The notes under the pieces are model-generated. The model was given only the letters and a program-made list of their open reading frames with translations, ran no database searches and was not told the origin of the DNA. A program made the translations under genes and the position numbers. Of a stretch of DNA of 64,000 bases, positions 44,229 through 56,336 are shown piece by piece (position 1 is the stretch's first letter; each line of letters opens with the position of its first letter). The stretch comes from Owenia fusiformis (lineage: Eukaryota; Annelida; Polychaeta; Sabellida; Oweniidae): positions 21,145,375-21,209,374 of the forward strand of contig CAIIXF020000005.1 of NCBI GenBank assembly GCA_903813345.2, in the 5' to 3' direction.

Positions 44229-44933
44229 AGGCCCCATATAAAGTTTAAACCACTTTGGCTTATATTGTAGTCCTACCCAATGTTATCAAAGTATGATATG
44301 TGGTTTTTGATAGACTTTTTGTTCCAAAAGAGGTCACACATATCTCTAATTAGCCACATTCATACCAATGTATAGCATTCATCCTCCCAGTGCATGAAAA
44401 TGGTTCCGAGAAAAATGCATTTCAAAATTTTAGTTCTCATAGAAACCAATGGTACAATGATATCGAAAACATAATATATTCTTCCTTTTAACCTGGTTAG
44501 ACAATCAACATTGGTTTATTATTTAAGTCTAGCATATTTAGAAAAGATTGACATCGAAAAAAAAATTTCAATTTTTTTCAAAAGGTTTTTGCTACCTTAG
44601 TGACATCACAAATGTTTCAAGATATTTTTGATATGCTAAAACATTGAAGTGGCCCATTAAATATGGCATTTTATTATTGGAATAGTGTGCCCTTTGTTCA
44701 ATCTTTGCATTGGTGTTAAAAAGATAATCTTTTTTGAAATGCATTAAGAAATATTTGATGATTAAAAAATTTCAACTTTTTTTGAGAAATGGTGGGAAAT
44801 TTGAATATTTGAGAAATGAAATGTTTTTTTCTCAAAAAATTTTTTTATTCAAAAATCTCTAAAATAACTTTTTAAGTCATGACAAATGGTAAATGAATGA
44901 TAAAAAAATATTTTCAAACTTTAGATGGGGACT
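44229..44933. mobile_element. TTAA-flanked MITE, 705 bp
   Basis: TTAA flanks both sides (44225-44228 and 44934-44937). Ends AGGCCCCATATAAAGTTT and, inverted, AGTCCCCATCTAAAGTTT. It interrupts F4 text (CCTAGC...ACAAATAATTTCAGG). No frame. Confidence 0.8.
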
Positions 44934-45242
44934 TTAACAAATAATTTCAGGTGTCCTGCATTGCAAAAAGCCATGTCACTGTAAAAAGTAGTTGTATGAA
45001 ATAATTTTGTTATAATTGGCAAAAAATTATATCATTTTTTTATTTTCAGCCATTTTACTTAACATTGATTTGTCCATCTGTCCCTCAGTCAGTCCAAAAT
45101 AGTGGCAAGTGGCTTGAAATAATTTTGTTACAAAAAATAGGCAAAAAATTATATCCGTTTTTTTTTTTTTATTTTCCGTCATTTTAGCCATCATTCACTT
45201 TTGAGCAACACCATGTGAGCCCAGTACCCATGGTACTATTTA

Positions 45243-46478
45243 TTATCCCACCGAATGAAGTTCGAGGGGGATATAGAGAAGCCGTCCGTCCGTCCATTCG
45301 TTTGTCCGTGTGTCCGGGCGATAACTCTAATACCGGTTGACGGATTTGGTTCAAATTTTTTAGGCCTATGCCTTATGAGTATAGGACCCCTGCTCGAGAA
45401 GGAATTTTCAATATGGCCGCTCAATTCAAAATGGCTGCCATTTTTCGTAAAAAATGTAATCGTTGATAACTCAAATACAATTTGACGGATTTGGTTCAAA
45501 TTTTATATGCTGATTAGGGGTCCCGCAATTGCTCGGATTTGCTGGAGCGCTCGAGCAATACGCCACGATACAAGCGTATCGATACTCACCTTGAATATCG
45601 GTTAAAAAATTGTACTTCCCAAAACAGCAAAATCATGCTCCAAAGCAGCTTAAATATGATTGTATCTACCCATTGTCCCGTTTCCATTTTGTTATCCGCC
45701 TAGCGTAATCCGGCGTAGAATGTATTTCCGGTTTACGGTAAAAAATGGAGAAAAAGAAAGAAATTCAAATTCAGCGGTTGACATTTGTCTTGTTAACGTA
45801 TTTGTTTTTATTAAATAAATTTATTTGTTACGCACTTATATTGCTCGTATCGTTTGTATCGTATCGTGAGGTAAATATCGTTGCTCGTATCGAAATTGAA
45901 GATACTGTATCGTGGGACCCCTAATGCTGATGCCTAGGGACAAAGCAGTTTCGCACAAAAAGAGATTTCCAAGATGGCTGCTTAATTTCAAAATGGCCAC
46001 CATTTTTTGTAAAAATATGTAATCTTTGATAACTCAAATACCAGTGAACGGATTTGGTTCAAATTTGATATGATGATGCTTAGGGACACAGTAGCTATGT
46101 TTGACAAAAAATTTTCAAGATGGCCGCTTAATTTCAAAATGGCGCCAATTTTTCGTAAAAAACGTAATCTTTGATAATTCAAATACCAGTGAACAGATTT
46201 GGTTGAAATTTTATATGATTATGCCTAGGGACACAGTAGCTCTGGTCAAGAAATAATTTTCAAGATGGCGGCCAATTTTCATAAAAAACGTAATCTCTGA
46301 TAACTCTTACCAGTGAACGGATTTGGTTCAAATTTTATTTGATGATGCCTAGTTCACAATGGTATAAACTAACTTTGTGCCTTTCATGCTTCTATCACAA
46401 AGTGCACAAACATTTCAACATTTACTCTAGCTATAATAAGCATAATATGTTTTGTTCGGTGGGATTTGCTACATCTAG
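45243..46478 (-). mobile_element. Helentron-like element (family F1), copy D
   Basis: Plus-strand start TTATCCCACCGAATGAAGTT (hairpin) then (CCGT)n at 45284-45297; plus-strand end GGGATTTGCTACATCTAG followed by T. It thus has the same T|T and CTAG termini as copy B. The body has about four 150-bp units with GGCCGCCATTTTT-like cores. Interrupted by the hAT MITE at 45515-45923. Directly abuts F4 (45242). Confidence 0.8.
45515..45923. mobile_element. hAT MITE, 409 bp, 8-bp target duplication
   Basis: TAGGGGTCCCGCAATTGCTC at the left and the inverse of CGATACAGT...GGGACCCCTA at the right: TAGGGGTCCC is a 10-bp perfect TIR. ATGCTGAT flanks both sides (45507-45514 and 45924-45931), and the host unit elsewhere reads ATATGCTGATGCCTAGGG once. 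The interior is rich in GTATCG and GATACG motifs near both ends. Confidence 0.93.
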
Positions 46479-46880
46479 TTTTCGATAGTAATAATAACTG
46501 AAACTGCAAAAGAACATTGTACTATGACAATGAATAATATACAAGTACATGTACATGTAAGTAAAAACATATTTTCAAAAGTAGGCTGCTTATATATTGA
46601 TAAAAAAATACATCAAAATCAACTTTTTAGGAAAATAATTATCACTTGGAAATCAGAATAGTTCTGTATTTTATAAATGTGTAACTTGAACCAACTTTTG
46701 TTTGCACAGTAATTGCACCCTATTATCATAAAATGGCTGTGTTAAACATATGATAAATGGTGAATGTTCTCTCTATTATAGATTGCCAGTTAGATCTGTT
46801 ATTTTAGTCCATTAGAGATGGCCAACCTTTTGTCTTTAATAAGTGGACAGTGTTCAGCCCAAAGTAAATTACTACTGTTA
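46479..46880. other. unique intron 3 DNA
   Basis: No gene or repeat recognised. The shared 30-nt segment AGGTGGCCTAAAGTGCTGC starts near 46881 (also at about 23021). Confidence 0.45.
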
Positions 46881-46903
46881 AGGTGGCCTAAAGTGCTGCT
46901 TAT

Positions 46904-47650
46904 TTTTTAGCGAAGCCACTCAGTAAAATTACGATTTCTCTGCACCCTGATGTCCAATCAACATCATTCGAGAATCTATGTGTTCCTGACACGTTTGGGC
47001 ATCCGGTAATGACAACGTCTACCCAATGTTTGCACTCAAAATTGACGTAATTCATGACTGAAATCGGGAAGACAAAAATATGTGATATTCTTTCAGAATT
47101 GTTTCTAATAACTATTTACAAAAATGTTCCCGAGACACAAATCCATTTAGGTAAGATTTGTTTTCAAGTCCAAAAGCCCCAATTAGACAATACAAACCCA
47201 GATAAAACCCGGAAGACTGCATATTTCATGTAATGATTTACGTTCATGTGAACAAGTAAAGTACATAATCCCCATATAAAACACTAGCATGTAATAACAT
47301 GTACAAACTGAAATATGGAAAATTTTCAACATAGCATTGGCTTCCGTGTCCTGTATGCCCCTCTACCTGCTTAATAAGGCAATGTATCTTCAAATAAAAC
47401 CTTAGCCAAGTAGATTAGAGTCTCTGGAACACTTTTGTAGTTTTCACAAGCAATTTTGTTTGTGAATCTCAAATTTTGTCTTCCTGATTTCAGTCATGAA
47501 TTATGTCAATTTCGCGTGTGAACTTTGGGTAGCTGTTGTTATTCCTGGACGCCCAAACGCGGCAGGAACTCATAGATACTTGAATGATCTTGATTGGACA
47601 TCAGGTTGCAGAGAAATCGTAATTTTACTTAGTGGCTTCACGAAAAAAAA
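46904..47650. mobile_element. foldback element upstream of exon 4
   Basis: The arms are about 180 bp. CGAAGCCACTCAGTAAAATT (46911) and TGATGTCCAATCAACATCAT at the left are inverted at the right (AATTTTACTTAGTGGCTTCA, about 47621-47640). Continuing, AATTCATGACTGAAATC is inverted near 47490. The right arm ends about 77 bp before exon 4. Confidence 0.88.
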
Positions 47651-47726
47651 AAGGTCTATACGCCTCGTTTTCAACGGCTAATGTTCAGTCCATCATAAAT
47701 GGTAACTGTCCTTAACCTTTCACCAG

Positions 47727-47809
47727 CCCAACCAGCATTATTACAATATGATCAGGACCAGATAACAATCAAGAAACTGCAAGATGAAAATGAGCTTTAC
47801 AGACAACAG
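47727..47809 (+). CDS. WDR91: WDR91 exon 4
   Basis: Enters in phase 1 (A plus CC gives Thr) and encodes QPALLQYDQDQITIKKLQDE then NELYRQQ, matching the coiled-coil start after VLFQ in the family. Acceptor AACCTTTCACCAG at 47714-47726; donor CAG|GTAAGA at 47810, phase 0. Exons 1 to 4 together are exactly 600 nt. The next expected part is a coiled-coil remainder and a low-complexity linker. I find no candidate exon for it in 47810-64000, so intron 4 probably runs past the window. Confidence 0.92.
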
Positions 47810-47834
47810 GTAAGATAAACATTATATCCCACAC

Positions 47835-49375
47835 TCCTTTTTATGTCCCCACCACATAGTGTGGAGCAATATTGTTGTCCTAGGCGTGTCTGTCTGTCTG
47901 TCCGTCGGACATTTTTGCCCAAAACCGCTACAGATATCTCCTTCAAATTTTCAGGGATAACTAATGATCATACAGATGCAGTAGGCCATTTTGAAGTCAA
48001 ATACTAAAATCTTTGTCTGCAGATTTTAAGAAAAACGGTTTCACAGTTGCTTTCTATTTCCACACCACATAATGTGGGGCCATATTGTCGGCCTAGGCTT
48101 GTCTGTCCGTATGTCCGGCAGTTTTCTCCAAAAACCGCCACAGATATCACCTTCAAATTTTCAGGGATGACAGATGTGCATATATACAGATGTGAACGAA
48201 AATTTTTTGGCTCCATACCTACTTCCTGTCAGCCATTTTGAAGTCAAATGCTAAAATCCCTGTCTGCAAAATTTAAGAAAAACAGCTTCACAGTTACCTT
48301 TAAAACTTTAACATCTTGTTCAACTCACTTCATTCTACATCTGATTAGGTTTTTGACCTGTTAGCTCAGTTCTGTTAGCCATTTTGAATGTCTTAAGAAA
48401 AGGAAGCGAGTGATAATACTTTTTAGGAATGATTCTTTGTATGAAAATCCAGAACTGATTACTTTTTCGGCATTCGATCTGCAGGGGAGGATTTGCCATC
48501 CTAAAATCGTGTCTGTAAAGGCTTGTCTACTCATTTACAGGATAACCATTTGATGGATCGATTTCAAATCTTCAGGGATGATTCTTAGTATGAAAATCTA
48601 GAACTGACTACTTTTTCGGCATTCTGGGTAAATTCTAAGATGGCCATTTTGGATTTGCAATCCTAAAATTGTGTCTGTAAAGGTTTGTCTACTCATTTTC
48701 AGGATAACCATTTGATGGATCGATTTCAAATCTTCAGGGATGATTCTTAGTATGAAAATCTAGAACTGACTACTTTTTCAGCATTCTGGGTAAATTCTAA
48801 CGTGGCCGTTTTGGATTTGCCGTCCTTAACTCATGTCTGTAAAGTCTTGTCTACCCATTTTCAGGATAACCATTTGACGGATTGATTTCAAATCTTCAGG
48901 GTTGATTCTTAGTATGAAAATCTAGAACTGACTACTTTTTCGGCATTCTGTGTAAATTCTAAGGTGGCCATTTTGGATTTGCCATCCTAAAATCGTGTCT
49001 GTAAAGTCTTGTCTACTCATTTTCAGGATAACCATGTCACAGATCGATTTCAAATTTTCAGGGATGATTCTCAGTTTGGGTAAATTGTAAGGTGGCCATT
49101 TTGGCTTTTCGTCCTTAAATCTTGTCTGTAAAGTCATGTCTACTCATTTTCAGGATAACCATCTGGCGCATCGATTTCAAATTTTCAGGGATGTATGAAA
49201 ATCTATAGAACTGATTTGTTTTTCGGCATCATTGGTAAATGTTAAAGCAGCCATTTTGGATTTTCCGTCCTAGAATCTTATCTGTAAAGTCTTGTCTACG
49301 CGTTTTTAGGTTAACTGTTTGAGGGATCAATTTCAAAATTTAGGGATGATTCTTATATGAAAATCTGTGTTGGAT
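47835..49375 (+). mobile_element. family F2 element(s), right after exon 4
   Basis: A left end (ATGTCCCCACCACATAGTGT) is at 47842, and a second, ACACCACATAATGTGGGG, at 48060: one F2 start inside another. The body has seven or so 162-bp units (CAGGATAACCATTTGATGG, TGATTCTTAGTATGAAAATC, GGCCATTTTGGATTTG). No clear right end. The first base lies about 30 bp from the exon 4 donor. Confidence 0.8.
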
Positions 49376-49416
49376 ATGAAAGTGTTCTAGATTGCTGATT
49401 TTCTCCCTTCCCTTGC

Positions 49417-51985
49417 TTTCTGATTCCTGATCTACCTCACCCTCATGAAATTAAAGTTACCAACAATTTCATTTGATGACACTACAGATAATGATGAGAA
49501 TGCTTATCAAATAAATTTATTTCATTATTAATACTCAAATAGTATACAACTGGGAATTATTCAGACATAAATGTTCATACAGTATATTTGGACACTTGAC
49601 AGTCAACGTCAGTTAACGAAATCCCCCAAAATGCTAATTTACAACAAGAACACAAATGTGTACAACATATCCCTACCAATGGGTGATCCTATATACTGCA
49701 CATCCTGAATGCCTAACACTAATCAGTTGAATAGACAAGATTTTAAGAGAAAAATCCAACAACTAAGTAGTTTGAGATTTTCATTCAAAGAATCATTCCT
49801 GAAAATTTGAAATCGATATGTCTACTAGTTCGCCAGAAAACATGTAGACAAAAGACTTTGCAGAGAAGATTTTAGGATGAATAATTCAAAATTGCAACCT
49901 TAAAATTTTCCCAGAATGCGGAAAAAGTAATCAGTTCCAAAATTTTCATACTAAGAGTCATCCGTGAAAATTTGAAATTGATCCATCAAACAGTTATCCG
50001 GAAAACGCGTAGACAAGACTTTACAGACAAGATTTTAGGACAGAAAATCCAAAATGGCTGCCTTGGCATTTACCAAGAAGGCCGAAAAACTAATCAGTTC
50101 TAGATTTTCTTTCTAAGAATCATCCCTGAAAATTTGAAATCAATCCGTCAGAAAATATGTATAGACAAGCCTTTACAAACATAATTTTAGGAAGCCAAAA
50201 TGGCCACCTTAAAATTTATGCAGAATGCTAAAAAATAAACAGTTCTTTATTTTCATACTAAGATCATTCCTCAAAAATTATCCCTAAAACGGTTAACCTG
50301 AAAATGCATAGACAAGACTTTACAGACATGATTTTAGGATGGAAATCCAAAATGGCCACCTTAAAATTGACCAAAAAAAGTGAAAAACTAAATCAGTTCT
50401 AGATTTTCATACTAAGTAACCATTCCTAAAAATTTGAAATTGATCCCTCAAACGGTTAACCTGAAAAAGCATAGATAAGACTTTCCAAAAATCCAAAATG
50501 GCCACCTTAAAATTTACCCAGAATGCCAAAAAAGTAATCACTTCTAGATTTTCATACTAAGAATCAGCCCTAAAAATTTGAAATTGATCCGTCAAACAAT
50601 GCGTAGACAATTAAGATTTTACAGACAAGATTTTAGGATGGAAAATCCAAAATGGCCACCTTAAAATTTTCCCAGAATGTTAAAAAAGTTATCAGTTCTT
50701 GATTTTCATACTAAGCATCATCCCTGAAAATTTGAAATTAATCTACCAAACCGTTCACCTGAAAATAGACAAGACTTTTCAGACAAGATTTAAGGATGAA
50801 AAAATCCAAAATGGCCGACAATAAAAAAGTAGAAGTGAGTTTTTGCTGATTTCTTTTTACAAAATTATTGCATACAACTACTGTTAACAATAATATATAG
50901 GCTTTAACAACACAGAACACCTGAAATTATTTATAAAGCTACTAAATAGTAAAAGTATGAAAACTCAAAATCACCATTCTAATATGATACAAAGTATTAT
51001 CGCTCACTAACTTTTCACTCGGTTTTCAGTGGCATAAATAAGCCAAAAAATTAAGATTTATTTTGAATTTTACAAAAATTGATGCAAATTCCTTCAAAAT
51101 TGAGCAAGAAGCTTCAAATAAAAAGCATTTTAAAGCTATTTTCTTCCTCTATCTCATGGTTATATTTTTATTTGTTATCGGGGGTGCACCCATCGCCCAT
51201 CGCACCCCCCCTGGCTATGCCTATGCCATGACTGAGATAACAGGTCTAAAACCTAGTCAGATGTAGAATGAAGTGAGCTGAACAGGATCACTGGTCAAGC
51301 GAAGGTAACGGCCGTCACCTTCACATCAAAGATGGCAGACGGGAAGTGTCAGTTTTGATATTTTTCTTTTTCATCGAATTAAACTACTTTATGGTTGACG
51401 TAATGCTTTGATATTTGAACCAAATCAGACTCATATGGCATGGGAACTATGGGATATGATAATATGTTCACATATCATGCGTTGGTGCCACAGTTCAAGG
51501 ATATCTTCCACCGCTTAAGGGAAGGTAACTGGAAATGTTCAGCAACAGTCATGTTAGTTTTCAATACACAGTAACGAGACATCTCAGCTCTCCATTATAA
51601 ACTCTCATAACGTTCCCGCATCACCGAATATCAGTTATCTTATCATCTGTAAAACCAAAATCCCAGTTACCCTCCCTTAAGCGGTGGAAGATATTGTTGA
51701 ACTGTGGTGCCCACGCACGCATGGTATATGAACAAATGATCATACCCCATAGTTTCAATTGGGGGATTTCGTTAACTGACGTTGACTGTCAAGTGTCCAA
51801 ATATACTGTATGAACATTTTGTTTATATAATTCCCAGTTGTATACTATTTGAGTATTAATAATGAAATAAGTTTATTTTGAAGCTGTAAGTATTCTCATC
51901 ATTATCTGTAGTGTCATAAAATGAAATTGTTGGTAACTTAAATTTCATGAGGATGAGGTAGATCAGGAATCAGAAAGCATCCATT
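49417..51985. mobile_element. large foldback carrying an inverted F2 fragment
   Basis: The left arm (49417-49645, CTTTCTGATTCCTGATCTAC...) is the inverse of the right arm (51755-51985). The inner arm continues on the right side as 51445-51533 against 51663-51765 (ATATCTTCCACCGCTTAAGG). The left arm is interrupted by an F2 fragment at 49643-51290. Confidence 0.8.
49643..51290 (-). mobile_element. family F2 fragment, reversed
   Basis: Begins with the F2 right end reversed (CAAGAACACAAATGTGTACA), followed by about eight body units on the minus strand. It is cut off before the hairpin and microsatellite, after AGTGAGCTGAACAGGATCAC. An unrelated insert of about 180 bp (51050-51230) interrupts it. 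Confidence 0.8.
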
Positions 51986-52725
51986 TGTCACTCCTATGCA
52001 TCCTATAGGGAACCTATGAATTGTTAAAAACACGATGTTTTTTGGTTAATTTATGACGTTAAGGGTTTCCTGAAGAGATTTAGCTGGGTTGGACAAAAAG
52101 TAAGTTTGGGGAAAAAATAATACAGGCTAATTAGCAAGGTCATTATTGAAATACCGATTGTTTTCTATTATTTTCTATTAGTGTGTGCCAATTTGCTTTC
52201 TAAGTGGCTTAGTTAGGCTAAACCTATGTTGGGGTAGCTTTCTATGAATTGACTTTTAGTCATTTTAGATTGATCTATTATCTATTCATTTTTACTTGTC
52301 TGCAGTCAAAAAAGTGACATGTAAGGGCTAAACGGCTAGCACTTAGGTGCGACCGTCAAAAAGATGAGTTTGAAAAATATACATTTTTAAAAATAATACT
52401 AGTAAGTGCACCAAATAGAATGCAAATTTGATATTGATTTGTAATGAAAGTTCATTCGGGTGTGGTAATTTTATTAAAAACAATTATGGTAAAAAATTAG
52501 ACATTTATGACCTTAAAATGCGTTTTCAATTGAAAAGTTACTGTTGTCAAGGATATTATTTCTGTTTTATATTGTCAATGTTTTGTAAATACATATATCA
52601 ATAACCATTTTATTAGTTTTTGACAAAGTAAATAATTATAGGGCTTACACAAGGATCAACTTTGTTTACAGCATTTTCATATTTAGTGATATTTTGAAAA
52701 AATATGAAGTTAAACTAAATTTTAT
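51986..52725. repeat. diverged dispersed repeat, related to 62430-63720
   Basis: AGATTTAGCTGGGTTGGA (about 52078), CATTATTGAAATACC (about 52141) and CTATGTTGGGGTAGCTT (about 52226) recur in either orientation near 62445, 62790 and 63670. No gene. Confidence 0.55.
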
Positions 52726-52729
52726 TTTT

Positions 52730-53925
52730 ATCGTACCTAACAAAAGGTACGATATTGTAGTCAGCTTGACGGGCGGGCGGGCGGGCGGGCGGGCGGGCGG
52801 CGTCTCACTTTTCAGCTTGTCTACAGGTTTCCAGCCAAACCATTTGAGGGATTCATCTGAAATTTTCAGGGATGTTTCTACCTGATTAGTTTTTGGTCAT
52901 TCTGGGTAAATCTTAAGTTGGCCATTTTGGATTTTCTGTCCTAAAATCTTCACTTTCAAGACTTGTCTACAGGTTTCCAGCCAAACCATTTGAGGGATTC
53001 ATCTGAAATTTTCAGGGATGTTTCTACATATCAAGTTATCAACGTCAAGAACTGATTAGTTTTTGGGCATTCTGGGTAAATCTTAAGGTGGCCATTTTGG
53101 ATTTTCTGTCCTAAAATCTTCACTTTCAAGACTTGTCTACAGGTTTCCAGCCAAACCATTTGAGGGATTCATCTGAAATTTTCAGGGATGTTTCTACATA
53201 TCAAAGTCAAGAACTGATTAGTTTTTGGGCATTCTGGGTAAATTTAAGGTGGCCATTTTAGATTTTCCGTCCTAAAATCTTCACTTTCAAGACTTGTCTA
53301 CAGGTTTTCAGCCAAACCATTTGAGAGATTCATGTGAAATTTTCAGGGATGTTTCTACATATCAACGTCAAGAACTGATTAGTTTTTGGGCATTCTGGGT
53401 AAATTTTAAGGTGGCCATTTTGGATTTTCCATCCTAAAATCTTTACTTTCAAGACTTGTGTACAGGTTTCCAGCCAAACCTTTTGAGGGATTCATCTGAA
53501 ATTTTCAGGGATGTTTCTACATATCAACGTCAAGAACTGATTAGTTTTTGGGCATTCTGGTTAAATTTTAAGGTGCCCATTTTGGATTTTCTGTCCTAAA
53601 ATCTTCACTTTCAAGACTTGTCTACAGATTTTCAGCCAAACCATTTGAGGGATTCATCTGAAATTTTCAGGGATGTTTCTACATATCAACCTCAAGAACT
53701 GATTGGTTTTAGGACATTCTGGGTAAATTTTAAGGTGGCCATTTTGGATTTTCCGTCCTAAAATCTTCACTTTAAAGACTTGTCTACAGGTTTCCAGCTA
53801 AACCGTTCAAATTTTTACATATGTTACACAGTGATAAGTTCTAGAGCTGATTAACTTTTCTGCGGCCATCTTGCTTTCTTGGTCAACAAGACCACAATGC
53901 TGTGTTTTAGGTACGATATTGTTCA
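52730..53925 (+). mobile_element. hairpin-ended tandem-repeat element, family F5
   Basis: Left hairpin ATCGTACC-TAACAAAA-GGTACGAT (52730-52753), then a (CGGG)n tract (52771-52801). The right end TAGGTACGATATTGTTCACG repeats the hairpin arm. Seven 162-bp units carry CAAGACTTGTCTACAGGTTT, GGGATTCATCTGAAATTTTC and GGTGGCCATTTTGGATTTT. The right end resembles that of F2 (ATATTGT(A/T)CAC(A/G)T(T/C)TGTG). Confidence 0.85.
52771..52801 (+). repeat. (CGGG)n microsatellite
   Basis: Seven GGGC units in a row, a plus-strand pattern compatible with a G-quadruplex. Part of element F5. Confidence 0.95.
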
Positions 53926-54250
53926 CGTCTGTGCCTTGTTTATTTGTTGAACAAAAAATAAGTATGTGTTTGTTTTCTTGTTTCGACTGAAAAATCTCAA
54001 TTCATCGCCCTTGCTTTGCAAGCAGGAGAGTCTACACCAGTATGAAAAAGTCTTCAAAAAGTTGATCCTTGTGTGAGGCCTACAATTATTTACTTTGGCA
54101 AAAACTTATATATAATGGTTATTCGGATATATAAAAATCATTAAATAGGTAAAATAGGAATAATATCATTGACTTTTGAATAAAAAAGTATTACAAGCAT
54201 ATAGTGCATTACTTCTGGGACAACCCTTGTATATTGTCAGAAATAACTCA
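53926..54250. other. unique intron 4 DNA
   Basis: No gene or repeat recognised. Confidence 0.4.
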
Positions 54251-55270
54251 TTATCCCATCGAACGAAGTTCGGAGGGATATAGGGAACGCCTCCGTCCGT
54301 CCGTCCGTCCGTCCGTCCGTCCGTCTGTCCATCCGTCAGTCCGTCCGTCTGTCCGTTTGGGTAATAACTCAAATACCGTTGGCCCGATTTTGTTCATATT
54401 TTGTACACATATACCCTATGGGGGTAGAAGTTCTGCTCAAAAGCCGATCTTCAAAATGGCCGCTCATTTCAAAATGGTGGCCATTTTAGTGCCGAATTTA
54501 CAGTGCAATATGTAAAACTGTAATAGCAATATGTTTTAGATGTAAAAAAAATATATAAGACATTAATAAAGCTAGAAATGTAGATATTAAAGAAGCACAT
54601 GGCAGCCATCTTGAAAAATGGCGGCCTTTACTCGTTATTTTACGATTTTTGCTGTAACTCGAAAAGTAGTGGAGCGATTTTGTTCATATTTGGTATGTGA
54701 ATACTATAAACATTGCACACTGTCTAAAGACACTTTTGGTAGAAAGTGGCCATTTTAAAAAATGGCTGCCATTTTGAAAAATGGCTGCCATTTTAACCTA
54801 TTTTACTATAACTCGAAAAGTAGTGAAGCGATTTTGTTCATATTTGGTATGTGAATACTATAAGGATGGCACATTGTCTAATGACACTTTTGGTAGAAGG
54901 CGGCCATTTTTCAAAATGGCTGCCATTTTAACATATTTTACTATAACTCGAAAAGTAGTGGAGCGATTTTGTTCATATTTGGTATGTGAATACTAAAAGC
55001 ATGACACACTATCCTATGACACTTTTAGTAGAAGGTGGCCATTTTGAAAAAAAATTTGAAAAATGGCCACCATTTTAATGTATTTTATAATAATTCGAAA
55101 AGTAGTGAAGCGATTTTGTTCATATTTGGTATGTGAATACTGTAAGCATGGCACACTGTCTAATGACACTTCTGGTAGAAGGTGGCCATTTTTCAAAATG
55201 GCCGCCATTTTTGCTATATACTTTGTTTGTAAAAATGCCATCCATGGCTGTTCGATGGGATTCGCTACGC
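54251..55270 (-). mobile_element. Helentron-like element (F1 relative)
   Basis: Plus-strand start TTATCCCATCGAACGAAGTT (hairpin) then (CCGT)n at 54294-54356. It ends GTTCGATGGGATTCGCTACG without the CTAG of other copies. The body has four or five units of about 150 bp with AACTCGAAAAGTAGTG(G/A)AGCG, TGTTCATATTTGGTATGTGA and AAAATGGCTGCCATTTT. Confidence 0.8.
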
Positions 55271-55434
55271 TTTGGCGTTGCCGTTGTTCTGGTTTTACCA
55301 TACTTGTTTACAACAAAATTACTCCACCAAGGTTGAATATCCTTTTATATCAATGGGCCTTCTATTTGCATGTTTTACTGCAATTATTTGTAACAAAATA
55401 TTTATAGTGATGCAGCAGACAGTGAAGTTAATAC

Positions 55435-56328
55435 TAGGGCTGTCGATGGTTAACCGGTTAATGGTTAACCGCCGATAGTAGCTTACTCGAGTAAGAAATT
55501 TTCACTCAAATTAGTTGACCGTAAATAATTAATCCTATTTGTATTATTAATTTCCCTTAATCTGTTTGTTTTTCTCAAATGCCAGGGTTACATGTCAAGC
55601 TGAAGCAATGTGACTGGCTCGATAGTTTTGGCGCTAAAAATAAATCCCTAATTATTTACCAATCAGCAGTCAAAATTGAATCCAGTTAATCTTCATACGT
55701 CACATAATTCTTTCAAAAACGCAATCAGAAACATTATAATCCTTTAAGTATTCCTGGGCTCATCCGTTTCCAAGTGTCAGCCGCTCACGTGTCAGTTAAT
55801 AACTTCCTGATCAGAAACATTGTAATCCTTATGTTACTTTGAAAGTATATGTGTTGGTTTTAATTTTAATTTAATAAGACAAACCCTACTGGGAGATACG
55901 ATCATTAAATTATATTCATGGTCGTATTGTTTTTGTCAGTACTAGCTTATATGTCAAAGGTCATAGCCTCGCTTTGATTTTGTGAAAATCAAATTGCAAA
56001 CAAACCAAAATCGAGTGCTATTCTTTCTATTATTTCGCGTTAATCCCGGGCATTTATCGTAGTGAAACTAAAGGATAACCAATGTGGTATGTAACTCAAG
56101 GGTAGTGTAACTGTGAAACCAATATGGTAGAGCTTGACGAATTTGAGAAATAAACATGGATTAATCATTTTTCAAATTATTTCCGATAGAATTAATCCCG
56201 GGGAATTAATGTATTTTTCAAATCCTTCTTTGAAATCATTGAGTAATTCTTTTTGTCAGTTAACCGACTTTAACCGTCAAATCTTCAGTTAATCGACCAA
56301 TGATTTTTGCTGTAAATTGACACCACTA
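55435..56328. mobile_element. hAT non-autonomous element, 894 bp, 8-bp target duplication
   Basis: Flanked by GTTAATAC (55427-55434 and 56329-56336). Ends TAGGGCTGTCGATGGTTAAC and, inverted, TAGTGGTGTCAATTTACAGC, with repeated GGTTAACCG-type motifs subterminally on both sides. An 8-bp duplication and TAGGG-like ends fit the hAT superfamily. No transposase. Confidence 0.88.
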
Positions 56329-56336
56329 GTTAATAC

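Larger units (their letters stand above)
43237..45242 (+). mobile_element. family F4 element, copy 3
   Basis: Left hairpin AGCTCAC-ATG-GTGAGCT (43239-43255), then GTCCGTCTGTCCGTGCGTGC. Right end ACCATGTGAGCCCAGTACCC, whose first part is the inverse of the hairpin arm. Body units as in 36820-37975. Interrupted by elements at 43676-43980 and 44229-44933. Confidence 0.8.
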
